Source: Rachicladosporium sp. CCFEE 5018 (taxonomy: Eukaryota; Ascomycota; Dothideomycetes; Cladosporiales; Cladosporiaceae). Taken from it: DNA of 64,000 bases. Shown in pieces: positions 1 to 10,594 of this stretch. The notes beneath the pieces were generated by a model that saw only the letters and a list, made by a program, of their open reading frames with translations, was not told the DNA's origin and did no database searches. Both the position numbers and the translations under genes were made by a program. The stretch is from contig KZ111149.1 in assembly GCA_002077045.2 (NCBI GenBank), positions 1,305,820-1,369,819 on the forward strand, written 5' to 3'. The stretch's first letter is position 1. Each line of letters starts with the position of its first letter.

Positions 1-272
1 GTCGAAGATGCCGCTCACACGTAATGACCACATCAAGGTACGTGGGATCAAGCCAAGGACATACACTGTATACATATATGCATCAACAACTGTCATCATT
101 TCTGTACTGCCAATTCGCAGCGCAGCTGACGAGTTCAGCTCTCGACTTTCCAGCGTTCTGTCTCTCGCGTCACGTTCCGTCAGCACTGGTACCCGCCTTC
201 TATTCTTTCCAATTTCTCGATACTGTGCTTCACATCTCCTACAATTCACAAGAAGTCTTCTTGGCGACTGCT

Positions 273-1340
273 ATGTTGCTGGTATCTAAGCAGTATACTG
301 AGCGCACTCGAGTTCTTATAACAGGTGGGGCAGGTTTCCTCGGCCGGGACATCATACGACAGCTCCACGAACGGCATCCTCTCTGGTCTATTTACTGCTT
401 GGACCTACGCAACCCTCTTCATGCACAGTCTATCCTTATAGACCAATCTTACGAAGTTGACATCCGAGACCGTGACGCCGTCTTCACCGCCCTTGCCTCC
501 TGCAAGCCCGACCTCGTCATCCACTCTGCTGCCCTAGTCCCTAATGGTGCGGCCCGCTACTCCACGAAGGACTCCGACTGGCAGCGCGTCAAGGCCGTGA
601 ACTACAATGGTACCGTCAATGTCCTCGAAGCCGCTCTTGCTGCAGATTGCAAAGCCTTCATCTACACCAGTAGCATTGCAGCGATCACGGACGACTTGAC
701 CGAGGAGTACCACTACATCGACGAGACTTTACCCACAGGGCGTGCAACGCTGCACTATGGCCGCTCGAAAGCCTTGGCCGAAGCCTTTGTCCTTGACCCG
801 TCTCATGCTACAGCTGGATTAAAAGTGTGCGTTCTCAGACCAGCTCCCATCATCGGCCCGGAAGACCCGCAGGTCATCTCTCTCATTCATGGACTTATCG
901 AGAAGGGTGAGACTGGCTTCGTCATCGGGAACGGCGCCAATCTCTCCGACTGGCTCTACGTCTCCAATGCCGCTCTGGCGCACTGTCTAGCAGCCGAGAA
1001 CCTTTTGACCTCTGCCACGGCTGCTGGCGAAATCTTCTTCGTCACGAATCAGGAGCCTGTCTACTTCTGGGATCTACTTGCGGCTATCTGGGCGGAGCTG
1101 GGGCACCATCCGAAGCGAAGGACGAAGATCCCGGTTGAAGTGGCATTGGTATGGGCCTGGCTGATGGAATTGTGGGGTTGGGTGTCTGGGAGGGAAGTGG
1201 GCATCGGAAGGGGCAGTGTGCGAGATGCAGCCGCAGTCAGATTTGTGAGCTGTGAGAAAGCTGAGAAGATGCTGGGCTATCGGCCACTCATTGACGGGGT
1301 GGGTCTGAGGGAGGGGGTCAGGAGGAGCTGTGATGGGTAA
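273..1340 (+). CDS. 3-beta-HSD / NAD-dependent epimerase family reductase
   Basis: Single-exon gene of 355 codons. The frame is open upstream to position 24, but I start at the ATG at 273 because the Rossmann fold begins about 13 residues later with the dinucleotide motif TGGAGFLG, and the upstream stretch has no family character. The short-chain dehydrogenase catalytic pair is visible as Y-G-R-S-K (YxxxK) in the middle of the protein, preceded by a TSS segment in the expected place. Members of this family (extended SDR, 3-beta-hydroxysteroid dehydrogenase/isomerase type) oxidise or reduce sterol-like or sugar-nucleotide substrates; the substrate here cannot be told from sequence. It is followed on the other strand by another oxidoreductase, tail to tail, 120 bp apart. 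Confidence 0.85.
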   Translation: MLLVSKQYTERTRVLITGGAGFLGRDIIRQLHERHPLWSIYCLDLRNPLHAQSILIDQSYEVDIRDRDAVFTALASCKPDLVIHSAALVPNGAARYSTKDSDWQRVKAVNYNGTVNVLEAALAADCKAFIYTSSIAAITDDLTEEYHYIDETLPTGRATLHYGRSKALAEAFVLDPSHATAGLKVCVLRPAPIIGPEDPQVISLIHGLIEKGETGFVIGNGANLSDWLYVSNAALAHCLAAENLLTSATAAGEIFFVTNQEPVYFWDLLAAIWAELGHHPKRRTKIPVEVALVWAWLMELWGWVSGREVGIGRGSVRDAAAVRFVSCEKAEKMLGYRPLIDGVGLREGVRRSCDG

Positions 1341-1460
1341 AAAAAGCAGCTGGCTGCCCGTGCAACGTCCGAAGGGAGAAATTTGGCGTCTGGCTGACGA
1401 CAGTGCGACGAATACGACGTGGAGCTACTTCGAAAATCTGCTGCATGCATTCTAGCTGCA

Positions 1461-2542
1461 TCACACTTTGATCACTATCTTACCCACGCCGCTCAGCGTC
1501 CGCAACGCTTCCATCGCCTTGTCTGCCTCCTCGAACTCGAACACCTGCGCAATAGGCGGATGCAGCCGGTGCTTCTCCGCGAACGCAGAAAGCTCAATCG
1601 CCATCTCCTTGCTCCCCGCACCGAAGCAGGCCTGCAAAGTCTTCGCTCCGTACAGTAGAGGCTGTGTGAGCGCGACTGGCGTGTCGTCACCAGAAAGGAT
1701 GCCGATGACGCTGATCCGGCCTCCGAATCGCGCTGCTCTGACGGAGTTCAGCAAACCGGCTCCACCAACGACCTCGACAACGACATCTACGCCTTCGCCG
1801 TTGGTGGCTTTGAGAACTTCGACGGACCAGTCAGGCGTCTTGCGGTAGTTGATCAGATGCTTAGCTCCCAGCTTCTTCGCGATCTCGAGCTTCTCGTCAG
1901 ACGAGGAAGTCGCCACCACAGTCGCGCCTTCAGCTGCGGCGATTTGAATGGCATAGCAGCTCACTCCGCCGGTGCCTTGGGTCAGGATGTTTCCTCCAGC
2001 TTGTAGCTTTGGCTCACCATACTTGAGACTGTACCACGCTGTCACACCGGCTGTGTACAGCGTGCAAGCTTCCTCGAACGTCATGCTATCTGGTGCTTTG
2101 AAGACGCGGTCGTCATTCCAGAGCATGTATTGTTGTAGCGTGCCGTCGATCTCACCAGCTCCAATGGTTTCATTGAGCTTGAAGTTGCGAGGATCGGTGC
2201 CGGTAAGCCTGAGACAGGTCAGCAGACCGACCGAAGATGATCAGGTGGTGCAGACTACCATGTGTTTGGCTGGATAATCACTCGATCACCGACTTTCCAC
2301 TGCGACCCTTCACCCACGGCTTCGATCTCGCCAGCACCGTCCAGACAGGGTACCATGTCGGCCTTGTGCTTGATCGGATAGTTTGGCGAGTGATCGAGGC
2401 AAAGGAGGTCGCGATAATTGAGTGAGACTGCACGATTGCGGACGAGGACTTGATGTGGGCCGGGCGGAGGGCGTGGGCCAGCATCGGCGAGGATGAGCTT
2501 GCCCGGTGAGGCGATCTGCCATGCTCGGTTGCTGGACGACAT
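1461..2542 (-). CDS. Zinc-independent MDR alcohol dehydrogenase-like protein
   Basis: Two exons: 2542-2259 and 2208-1461, giving 343 residues. The 50-nt intron (GTAGTC...CTCAG) removes an in-frame TAG and joins the GroES-like N-terminal half (residues 1-95, ending near VIIQPNTW) to the nucleotide-binding half. The Rossmann motif is GTGGVSCYAIQ, followed by ATSSSDEKLE and GAKHLINY, typical of medium-chain dehydrogenases. The Cys/His ligands of the catalytic zinc are not present, so it resembles quinone-oxidoreductase-like or YogA-like MDR proteins that use NAD(P)H. Another in-frame ATG lies at 2563; I prefer 2542 (MSSSNRAW) because the conserved region starts there. The substrate is unknown. 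Confidence 0.85.
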
Positions 2543-2563
2543 AGTGAGAACGCGAGGGTGCAA

Positions 2564-3690
2564 TCTGCAAGAGTGTGCTAGTGCTGGACGTAGGCATAGC
2601 GCCCATTTAGCTGATTGGGGCCAGTCTTCATGCTCGCACAGTGGAGCCAGTGCTTAGAAATCCCATTTTCTCGACTCTGGATACGTAAATCTGCCGTGCC
2701 ATCGTGATCATCCTCGGGCTACTACCCACCAAAATTCCTGGGAGGTGATGTCTTTCGCAGTAGTGAGTTCGTGGACGATTGGCGCACATCCTGAGCTGGA
2801 CTCCGGCTTACAAAGCGTGTCCGGTCGTAGGTCCAGCTAGCTCTTGCAACCTATTCCACAGGTCCTCTCGTGCTGCTCCGGACTGGTCCGCGAGTACACA
2901 GCAGATGAAGTCACAGACGTCAGCAACGAGATCCACAGATGCTAGCAGTGATCCGTCTGTTCTCAATGTGGCCCCTGATGAACGGGCACTGTCTTGACAG
3001 TGTAGATACTCACGGCGACTCAGGCGAGGTCACTGCAGGGAGAGGACAGACCTGCGAAGGTAGTGGAAGACTGAACTCGCATGAAGCGGTGCGTGCACTT
3101 GTGGTAAGCCTCAGCAAATAAAGCACCTTCTCCTGCCTCTTCGACAACCGAAGAGTATCAGATGAAAGCAAAGGACCTGTCAGACGTACCGCCGAACCCT
3201 CCCACTCAGACCGGCCGAAGCCAGACATCCGAGTGGGTTGAGATCATCGCCATGCGCTCCCGTAAGAGAAGCGCACGCGTCGGCATCACTCTTGGGCTCG
3301 AGGCATCGGCTCATCAGCCAGGTTGGAGTCTGTGGCTCATGTAGAGAACACAGTATGTGGATGTTTACTATAGAAATGATTCTATGAAGTCTGGAGGGTT
3401 GCTGTTAGTGATGCTGCGGCTGCGGAGAGTCTAGGGGGTAGGGAAGCCTTACAAAGTCGACATAGTAGAATCAAAGAGGATCGAAGGAATGGAAACTTCT
3501 TAAGCCAGCGTGGAAGCCGCCAAGGCGCTAGTGTCGGCTGTACACCTTCGCCGATTGGCTGCAGTTCCACCTGAAAGAATTTGAGCCTCCGAGAAAATGT
3601 GTGTCCTATGCTTCACTTGGAATCAGCCGTCACACCAGATCTGAGGTATATACTTCCACCATACACTCCCATATACCAGAAATACCGACC
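2564..3690. other. Intergenic, no supported gene
   Basis: About 1.1 kb between two genes that point away from each other. Only short open frames below 75 codons, none with recognisable composition. A TATA-like run (gtatatac) at about 3643 lies some 45 bp upstream of the ATG at 3691. Confidence 0.5.
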
Positions 3691-5061
3691 ATGTCACTCT
3701 CGCTCGAGCAAGTTGAGGCCTACCTTTTCGAGAATGGGTACGAGAGCGCATTGACAGCGCTGCAAAAAGATGCCCGAGCCGGAGACAAACGCAAACGCGC
3801 TGAGACATCCTCACCGGACATCAGCGACGCCGACAGCGAATCATCCAGGGAGTCTCTCTCCGCAACTCCAGAGCCCTCCGCTCCTGCGGCGAAGAAGGCG
3901 AAGCTTGCTACACCCCCTGCCGAGTCGGGGAGTGACAGCGAGGACGAGGATAGCAGTGATAGTGACGAGGAGGACAAGAGTGAGGATGACAGCAGCAGCG
4001 AGGAGTCTGAATCAGAGGATGAGGAGGATGTGATGGACACGACTGAGCCGGTGGTCGCTGCAGCGATTGTTGATGATGCATCATCTAGCTCAGCATCGAG
4101 CCGCTCGGCGGAGTCAGATGACTCCAGCTCGAGTGAAGAGGAGGAGACCGCCGCACAGCTGCCCAATGGCGTTGCCAGCGACGACGCCAGCGACAGTGAC
4201 AGTGGGAGCAGCAGCGACGACAGCGACGACGAGAGCGAGAGTGGAGAATCCAAGAGCAGCGGGGAGTCAGGCAGTGATAGCGAGGAGGATGAGAGCGGGG
4301 AGAGTGGAGCAGACAACAGCAGCGTTGCAAGCTCAGTTGTCGGTGATGGATCGGGGATCAAAGTGGAGGCAAGCGGCAGCGTCACCAGCAGCTCTGACAG
4401 CGAAGAGTCTGAGAGTGCGAAGGATGCTGTCGACGCAGCAGATGGCTCAAGCGACAGCGGCAGCTCAAGCTCCAGTGACGAATCTGACGCTGCCGAAAGC
4501 TCGGGCGAGGATGACGACGGGGAGAGTGATACTAGCAGCGACAGCAGCTCCGATGAGAGCGATGCTCCGGCGAAGCCAGCGACTGCAGCTCCGGTACCTA
4601 TTGTCAAGAAGGCTGGGAAGAAGAACAAGGTCGAGGCCAAGGCGGAGCCAGAAGTGGCTTCGGCGTCTTCTTCGGCCACCCTTGCTGGTGCGTCGCCCGA
4701 GCCCGTCACTCAGCCATCTTCCGCAGAAGTCTCAAGCGGCGAGTCTGGCATGCACCCATCCCGTCTGGCACGCATGGACCCCACAGCCGCACCCAGCGCT
4801 GCCGTCGTTACAGCGGCTGCAGCTGCAAAGATCAAGAAAGAGAGCAATACACCGTTCTCGCGCATACCGGCAAACCAGGCTGTCGACCCCAAGTTCGCCA
4901 GCAACCAGTATGTGCCATACGACTACGCGGAGAAGGCGCATCAAGACTTGATCGTCACTCGAGGCAAGGGCTTCACGAAGGAGAAGAACAAGAAGAAGCG
5001 GGGGAGCTACCGCGGCGGTGCGATTGACTTCGCTCCCAAGGGTATCAAGTTCGAGGATTAG
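3691..5061 (+). CDS. SRP40: Srp40/Nopp140-like nucleolar phosphoprotein
   Basis: Single exon, 456 residues, from the ATG at 3691 (MSLSLEQVEAYLFENGYESAL, a LisH-like start). Residues of roughly 45 to 300 are runs of Ser mixed with Asp/Glu, the CK2-phosphorylated acidic-serine tracts of Nopp140/Srp40 proteins. The last 70 residues match the conserved Srp40 C-terminal domain: TPFSRIP, a middle DYAEKAHQDL, then GKGFTKEKNKKKRGSYRGG and a terminal IKFED. These proteins are chaperones of snoRNPs and RNA polymerase I transport in the nucleolus. The start is chosen because the LisH-like segment begins there; the frame upstream to 3601 is not conserved-looking. A mirror frame on the other strand is only the antisense of the repeats. 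Confidence 0.9.
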   Translation: MSLSLEQVEAYLFENGYESALTALQKDARAGDKRKRAETSSPDISDADSESSRESLSATPEPSAPAAKKAKLATPPAESGSDSEDEDSSDSDEEDKSEDDSSSEESESEDEEDVMDTTEPVVAAAIVDDASSSSASSRSAESDDSSSSEEEETAAQLPNGVASDDASDSDSGSSSDDSDDESESGESKSSGESGSDSEEDESGESGADNSSVASSVVGDGSGIKVEASGSVTSSSDSEESESAKDAVDAADGSSDSGSSSSSDESDAAESSGEDDDGESDTSSDSSSDESDAPAKPATAAPVPIVKKAGKKNKVEAKAEPEVASASSSATLAGASPEPVTQPSSAEVSSGESGMHPSRLARMDPTAAPSAAVVTAAAAAKIKKESNTPFSRIPANQAVDPKFASNQYVPYDYAEKAHQDLIVTRGKGFTKEKNKKKRGSYRGGAIDFAPKGIKFED

Positions 5062-5764
5062 ACGGGCGGCTTGGTGTAGGATACCTCACTGACATACAGT
5101 GCGAAGCTCGAGAGATAGGGAGTACTTGCAATTCTTGACTATAAACTGTGTCTATCAGTGATACCAACTTCCACTCACGCTGGGTAATTGTAGGTAAGAA
5201 TGATGCTCTGCATCCTCTACTCTATCCTCAGCACCATCGTTCTGACGCCAAGACCTCTCACTACTTATCACCGCAGACTTGTGGGCTTCACCCAAACCTC
5301 TCGACATTAGGGCATACCTTTGAATGGCACCTCTGCCCTCTGCTCACCATGCACCGAGTCACCTGCTAACTCACACCGCGGACTGCTGCGTTACAATGCA
5401 CTCGGCAGCACGCTAGTCCGGGCCTGCCTCCGAAGAATCGCCTACGCAGAGTTCAGCCACCTACCATTGTGACCCCGCGTGTCCAGCATACAATGAACGT
5501 ACCACTGCAATCCGTCAGCATAGCCCGCGTCGAGTGCTGTCAGCATGCAGACCTGTTACAGTCGTCCGCATTGGGAGAGTTGATGAGAAGACACTACACG
5601 TGTGGTCTGTTGGGGATCCGATGCCAGCAGCCTGAATGGACTCACCATTCCCGACCTAGTATTCACCGCAGGATAGGCACAAGCAGCTTTTGACGCGGCA
5701 ATGATGAATTCCTCTCGAGAAGTCGACAAAGAAGCCTAGCTGCGTCGTACTCGTCTCCATCACC
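5062..5764. other. Intergenic, no supported gene
   Basis: About 700 bp, presumably the 3' region of the Srp40-like gene and the promoter of the membrane-protein gene. Short frames (up to 74 codons) show no coding character. Confidence 0.5.
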
Positions 5765-6865
5765 ATGTCCAGCACGCCCGATGACGCTGGGTCTGCTAGC
5801 TGGCTATCGCCTGGAGCTGGCATCACTGGAGGCTATGATGGCGACAGCGAGACTCTTCGCATGTTCATAATCTTCTTCGGCGGTCTGGCGATCTACAATG
5901 CGTGTGAGCTCGTCGCCATGATCGCACTCACTTTCAAGCGGTACCGCGGACTCTACTTCTGGTCACTGTTGATCGCGAGTATTGGGGTCATCCCGTACTC
6001 GCTAGGGTTTCTGCTCAAGTTCATGAACATCACGACCGGTAATGCAAGATGGCTGGCGGTGGTGTTGCTCACTATCGGCTGGTATCCAATGATCACGGGG
6101 CAGAGCCTTGTCCTGTGGAGCCGGCTACATCTGCTCGTCACAGGCAAGACTGGTGATCGAATTCTACGCTACACGAAGATCATGATCATCACGAACGCTA
6201 TCATACTGCACATTCCCACTACAGTTCTCACCTTTGGATCCAATGGGAGCATCTACACGGCCGTCTTCGAGCGAGGCTACAACGTCATGGAAAAGCTGCA
6301 GATGGCTGGCTTCTTCGTCCAAGAGGTGATCCTGAGCTCGATCTACATTGCCGAGATCCGCAAGATACTTCGTGCATCACTGCATCAGCAGACAAGGAAG
6401 ACGATGATGCAGCTGATCGCGATCAATGTCATTATCATCATCATGGACCTGGGCTTGCTCGGTCTTGAGTGTGCTTCGCTGTACATTCTGGAGACTCTGC
6501 TCAAGGGCATCATCTACTCCATCAAGCTGAAGCTGGAATTCGCAGTACTGAACAAGCTTGTGCGTCATGTCACCAGCAGCAAGCCGATCGGCGACGTGCG
6601 GCAGTCATCGATCGGCTTCAGCACTACTGTAGACGGGGCTGACGGTCTGAATGGCACGATGGACGTCTGCGAGTTCGTCGACCAGAGTAAGTCCGGCGAA
6701 GCTGTTAAGCATGCAGCCCAGGCTGAGCACCTGCGAGAGAAGGACCAGCCGCGGAGGAATGACAGTCGACTGGCGTACGATCTCGCTAGGTTTGAGCACG
6801 TCGAAGACATTGCCAGGCTTGACAACATATCGAGCGCGACATCGTGCCACAAGTCGATCGCATGA
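5765..6865 (+). CDS. Fungal multi-pass integral membrane protein of unknown function
   Basis: Single exon, 366 residues. About seven hydrophobic segments fill residues 30-265, for example around FIIFFGGLAIYNACELVAMIAL, YFWSLLIASIGVIPYSLGFLL, WLAVVLLTIGWYPMI and IAINVIIIIMDLGLLGL, and the C-terminal 90 residues are hydrophilic. The patterns FKRYRGLYFWS and SLVLWSRLHL are typical of a widespread Pezizomycotina membrane-protein family of unknown function (I believe the one catalogued as DUF7703; not checked). The arrangement of seven helices with a cytoplasmic tail resembles receptor-like proteins, but no ligand or G-protein motif can be named. Stands alone on this strand between two gaps. Confidence 0.8.
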   Translation: MSSTPDDAGSASWLSPGAGITGGYDGDSETLRMFIIFFGGLAIYNACELVAMIALTFKRYRGLYFWSLLIASIGVIPYSLGFLLKFMNITTGNARWLAVVLLTIGWYPMITGQSLVLWSRLHLLVTGKTGDRILRYTKIMIITNAIILHIPTTVLTFGSNGSIYTAVFERGYNVMEKLQMAGFFVQEVILSSIYIAEIRKILRASLHQQTRKTMMQLIAINVIIIIMDLGLLGLECASLYILETLLKGIIYSIKLKLEFAVLNKLVRHVTSSKPIGDVRQSSIGFSTTVDGADGLNGTMDVCEFVDQSKSGEAVKHAAQAEHLREKDQPRRNDSRLAYDLARFEHVEDIARLDNISSATSCHKSIA

Positions 6866-7205
6866 GACGGCCAGCTAGCAATCAGTTATATCAACACTGC
6901 CACTGAATTTCGGGGCTGCGGACGGGCCCATCGAGCTCCAAGATGTGCGTCTGCTGCGGCCTCCATATCTCTGACCTATCCCAGTGAGCGTGCCCCTGTG
7001 AGCCCTATGTTGTTGTGTGAGTGTGACAGGTAGAGAACGGGTGGAGAATTGTTCCTGCCCCGCGGATCATCCCGCACTGCACGGCTCCACTTAGCAAGTC
7101 GCGTCCTGACTTTCTGGAACACCACTACTCTTACACTCCGCCTTCTCTCGAAATGCACCGGTCTTAGCCAGGTATTGGCGGACAGATGAGCGCCTGTGAC
7201 AGACG
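6866..7205. other. Intergenic, no supported gene
   Basis: About 340 bp upstream of the next gene on the same strand; nothing recognisable. Confidence 0.5.
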
Positions 7206-10022
7206 ATGGCATACAACGATGATCGTATGGTACGCAACTCTCGGTCCATGACAAAGAGTCTTCAATTCAGTTGCTGACACTCTCATGCAGCGTGGCTCCC
7301 GCGTAGCTGATCAGCGAGACTCTGTGAGCATGCGAGGCCCGTATCGCGGATCATATAGAGATGCGCAACCTCTTCGGCGTGCTCAGCATGGACCTGGACT
7401 GCTTGATTCATACCGTCCCTCTGCCACTGACACTCGAGGCCCTCCTGCCCGTGTAGGGCCATACGGCCACACGCCGTGGAGGGCCGAACTCACGCCTCAG
7501 GATGTTGAGAATAGGCGCCAGCACGCTCTTATCGAGGAGCAGCGCAGGCAACGTTGGTCTGGCGTGGACCAGCCACGCAATGACCACTACGCCAATGAGT
7601 CTCGCCCTCTGAGTGAATCCCACATTCACCCAGAGCGCTTGGCGAATCGTCGCCAGCCAACAAACGGCAAGCTTCCCATGGATCTTCAGTCCCGTCCTGG
7701 ACCCCCTCCTGCCCAAAGCAATGGTCGCCCCGCTGTGATTCCTGGCCCTGCGAATACGTCCATCATCGTCAATCCCGAAGATTATGGGTTTCCTGCTGGC
7801 TACGGCAATCGCCCCGACTATATCATGGTGCTATTACCACGTACTCCAGCCCTCCGATATGATGAGGATCCTCACGCGGCTGGACGACACGCAGCGGAGG
7901 CTGTGGCTCGCGTGCACGAGCACCATGCGCATCAACGTGCCATCAATCCACCTGTCACAGACCCCGAGGCTTTGCAGAGAGCTGCCGATTTAGAGAGCAT
8001 GCAGGCCGCCAAAAGCTTGAGCATGGCAGCCGCCTATCGTAGAATGATGGACGAGACTATGCCAGTACGTGTCAGCACACAAGCCTCGCATGAAGTCACT
8101 GCTGCAGACTTCCCCGATCTTCGCAGCCGCGCGTCGCCAGCACAGCCAGTTGGGTCTCCTGAAAATCGGGCTCCATCGGCTTCTGTGCAAGTGTCTCCCA
8201 CTCTAGTCCCTGCTCCAGCTACCATCACGATCGTCAATCACGCTGCTGCCGTGAAGGTGGAGCCCGTAGCTGACGATGTGATCATCATTGAAGATGACCC
8301 TATCGCTGCTGTGAAGATGGAGCCCGTGGAGAAGGACTTTATTGTGGTTGAGGACGACCCATTGGAGCCACCCGCTGACGACCCTGCACCGCCAAGCAAC
8401 CTAGCCACGCGATTCCAGCGCTACGTTCCAAAGCCTCACCTGCCTTCAATTTCGAAGAAGAGGGCTCATGTCGCTGATGACATTTCACTGATCAAGCGAG
8501 AGTCGCCGAGGCCGCAGGCAGTGCTTGAGCTCCGCGCAGCGACCGACGAGCTTCCTGTTTCCCAGCCACCTCCATCATACATCCACGCGGAGGTGGATTC
8601 TGGGTCCAGGAAAAGGCTTCGCGTCGCTGAAGACACTTTAACGATCAAGCGAGAGTCACCGAGCTCGCATGTAGTGCTTCAGGTCCATGTAGCGATCGAA
8701 GGGATTGGTATGTCTGATCAAGACGAATTGCCTGGTTCCGTACAGACGTCTCAGCCACACGGGACATCGGAGCCACAAGCAGAGCTCAACGTCTCCACTG
8801 GCACAGACCAGCGCGAGGACTTCGAGCAATATGAGCCGTTCGACGATGTCATCACTACCGAACAGCATGAGTTACCAAAGTTACTGAAGGAGCTCGAGCA
8901 GTTCAGGCGTTCAGAAGACTTCACAGCGTCTCAGCGACAGGCATCACTGGAGCACCAGGAGCAGTCAGAGCAGCTGCAGCATGAAGGACGTCCTGTGGAG
9001 AACGCGTCGCCCGAGCAACACACGACGGCAGAGAAGCGACAGCATTGTGCGGGACCTAAGGTGCTCATGCCAACACAAGAAGCCAAGGAGTACGATGCTC
9101 CGGGAGGGCTACAGGAAAACACGCATGAAGAGCCTACTATCCCGGTACCACCACCGAAGCAGGCTGAGGCCGCGGTACAGCAGCGGCCGCGAGAGCGATC
9201 AGTCGAGGCACCAGCTGGTCTCATAGCCACGGAGGACGTCAACCTTGACATGATTGGCATTTCGCATCTGTCAGTCCATGTCACTGACGAGCATTGCACT
9301 AATGAAGACGCCAAGGTCAGACTCTACGAGACACGTTTCAAGACGCTTGCAAAGAACGAAGATACAGGTAGTTACCTTGGATTGGCGATGTGGTGTTGTC
9401 TCATATCCTACTGGGTCATCACAGTCGACAGCCAAGGGATGGCGCATCCGACGCCGGTGACATTGAGCGAGGCAGTCATGATGCCTAAGCAGATGGTCGA
9501 GTGCCATCAGGACTAGAGGCAGAGCACGGCTACCATATAGGGGAGCTGCTCGATCAGGATGAAGTGTACAACGCGTATATGAAGGCCTTTGTCAGACGTG
9601 ATCGCCCACAGCCGGAAGACATGCGCCTGGTGCCGGACTGGGTACAGGAATGCTACGCTATCCTCGACGAGCAACGGGATCGTGCAAGTGGCGAGATGAC
9701 CGTAAAGGCAGCTGCTAAGCATGCCGGCCTACGACAAATCAGGGAGAACAGGAAAGTCCAGCCCTACTGGCACAGACAGCTGGAAGCGCTGAAGAAAAAG
9801 AAGACGACTCCGGTGAAGGCGGCTCCAGTCAAGGCAGGTCCAGCTAAGACGGCTCCCGTTAAGGCGGCTCCAGTCAAGGCGATTCCAGTAAAGGCGACTC
9901 CAGTGCAGGCGCCTCCGGTCATCATACCTAACCCTATGGTGGCCCCTAGGCATCGTACGCAGCATCCACGCAAGGTGGTCTGGGTCGCTCAGGGGAACCG
10001 TGTGCATAGTGTGGTGAGGTAG
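7206..10022 (+). CDS. Large low-complexity protein with tandem SUMO-like motif modules
   Basis: Proposed three exons: 7206-7229, 7291-9367 and 9511-10022, about 890 residues. Intron 1 (61 nt) is well supported: GTACGC donor, TTGCTGAC branch, ATGCAG acceptor, phase 0, giving a start MAYNDDRM. Intron 2 (143 nt, GTAGTT...CATCAG) joins two frames in phase 1; alternative acceptors at 9489 and 9492 also keep frame. No family is recognised. Residues about 327-366 hold two tandem 20-residue units, each with VK(V/M)EP followed by a hydrophobic patch and EDD (VIIIEDD, FIVVEDD). Further on, two related units contain IKRESP. These resemble SUMO-acceptor (psi-K-x-E) and SUMO-interacting motifs. The middle is Gln/Glu-rich, and the C-terminus has xPVKA repeats and a basic end. 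Probably nuclear; function unknown. Confidence 0.65.
8245..8364 (+). repeat. Tandem 60-bp coding repeat (psi-K-x-E plus SIM-like module)
   Basis: Two adjacent 20-residue units inside the large low-complexity protein: unit 1 reads AAVKVEPVADDVIIIEDDPI, and unit 2 has the same layout with VKMEP and FIVVEDD. Divergence between units is at the protein level, so the duplication is not recent. Confidence 0.7.
9807..9926 (+). repeat. 15-bp coding tandem repeat, xPVKA
   Basis: Eight consecutive five-residue units of the form x-P-V-K-A (T/A/G/A/A/I/T in the first place; the last unit is degenerate as PPVII). Lies near the C-terminus of the large low-complexity protein and gives a regular Pro/Lys spacing like that of histone-H1-like tails. 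Confidence 0.8.
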
Positions 10023-10594
10023 GGCATCACCGCACCTGAGGTAGACCAACAGCGTACTCTTAGATCGAAGCAGATGGGACAGGAACTGGCTTCGACAGCG
10101 GGGACACCTTACTCGGTAGCATTGCCCATTGCAGAAGACATGGAGCGTGAATCGATGGCATTCGTCCGGCATGTTCGTTGCAGCTGGGACTCACATAAAA
10201 CGTATAGCTAGACACACAGAGACTCCAGTCGCTACGCTACTGTTCAAAATCTCATTCGTGACAATGCTGATCGTTCTACATTGACTATCTTTCGTCCACT
10301 ACTGGTCATCTAGTTGCACAGCCGGAGTGTGCTTCACCTTGCTCGATGTGGGGTTTGGAGTGACGGTAGTGGGGCGTTTCGCTGGCAAGCGCTGCATTTC
10401 ATTCACTAGCACCGCGTGTGTGCGTGACTCTTTCCATGTGACACTCCGTGACTTCGAGTATACTTAAACGCGAACTAGGTCCGTTTTCCCATAACAAGCA
10501 CTACGGTTCTGCTCACCTTAGATTGCCACTAGGTTGCTTCGTTGTATCGACTTTCGAAGGAAACATCAATCCAACCCACCAACCCCACCACAAT
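10023..10594. other. Intergenic, no supported gene
   Basis: About 570 bp between two genes on the same strand; no recognisable coding or RNA signal. Confidence 0.5.

Noticed and set aside
3720..4709. Long minus-strand frame opposite the Srp40-like gene
   Set aside because: Mirror of Ser/Asp/Glu-rich repeats; it gives Leu/Ser-rich translation without domains.
7285..9516. Uninterrupted single-exon version of the low-complexity protein
   Set aside because: Its start lies inside the first intron (just before the acceptor), and its last 50 residues are unlike the rest, while a phase-correct intron joins a clearly coding downstream frame.
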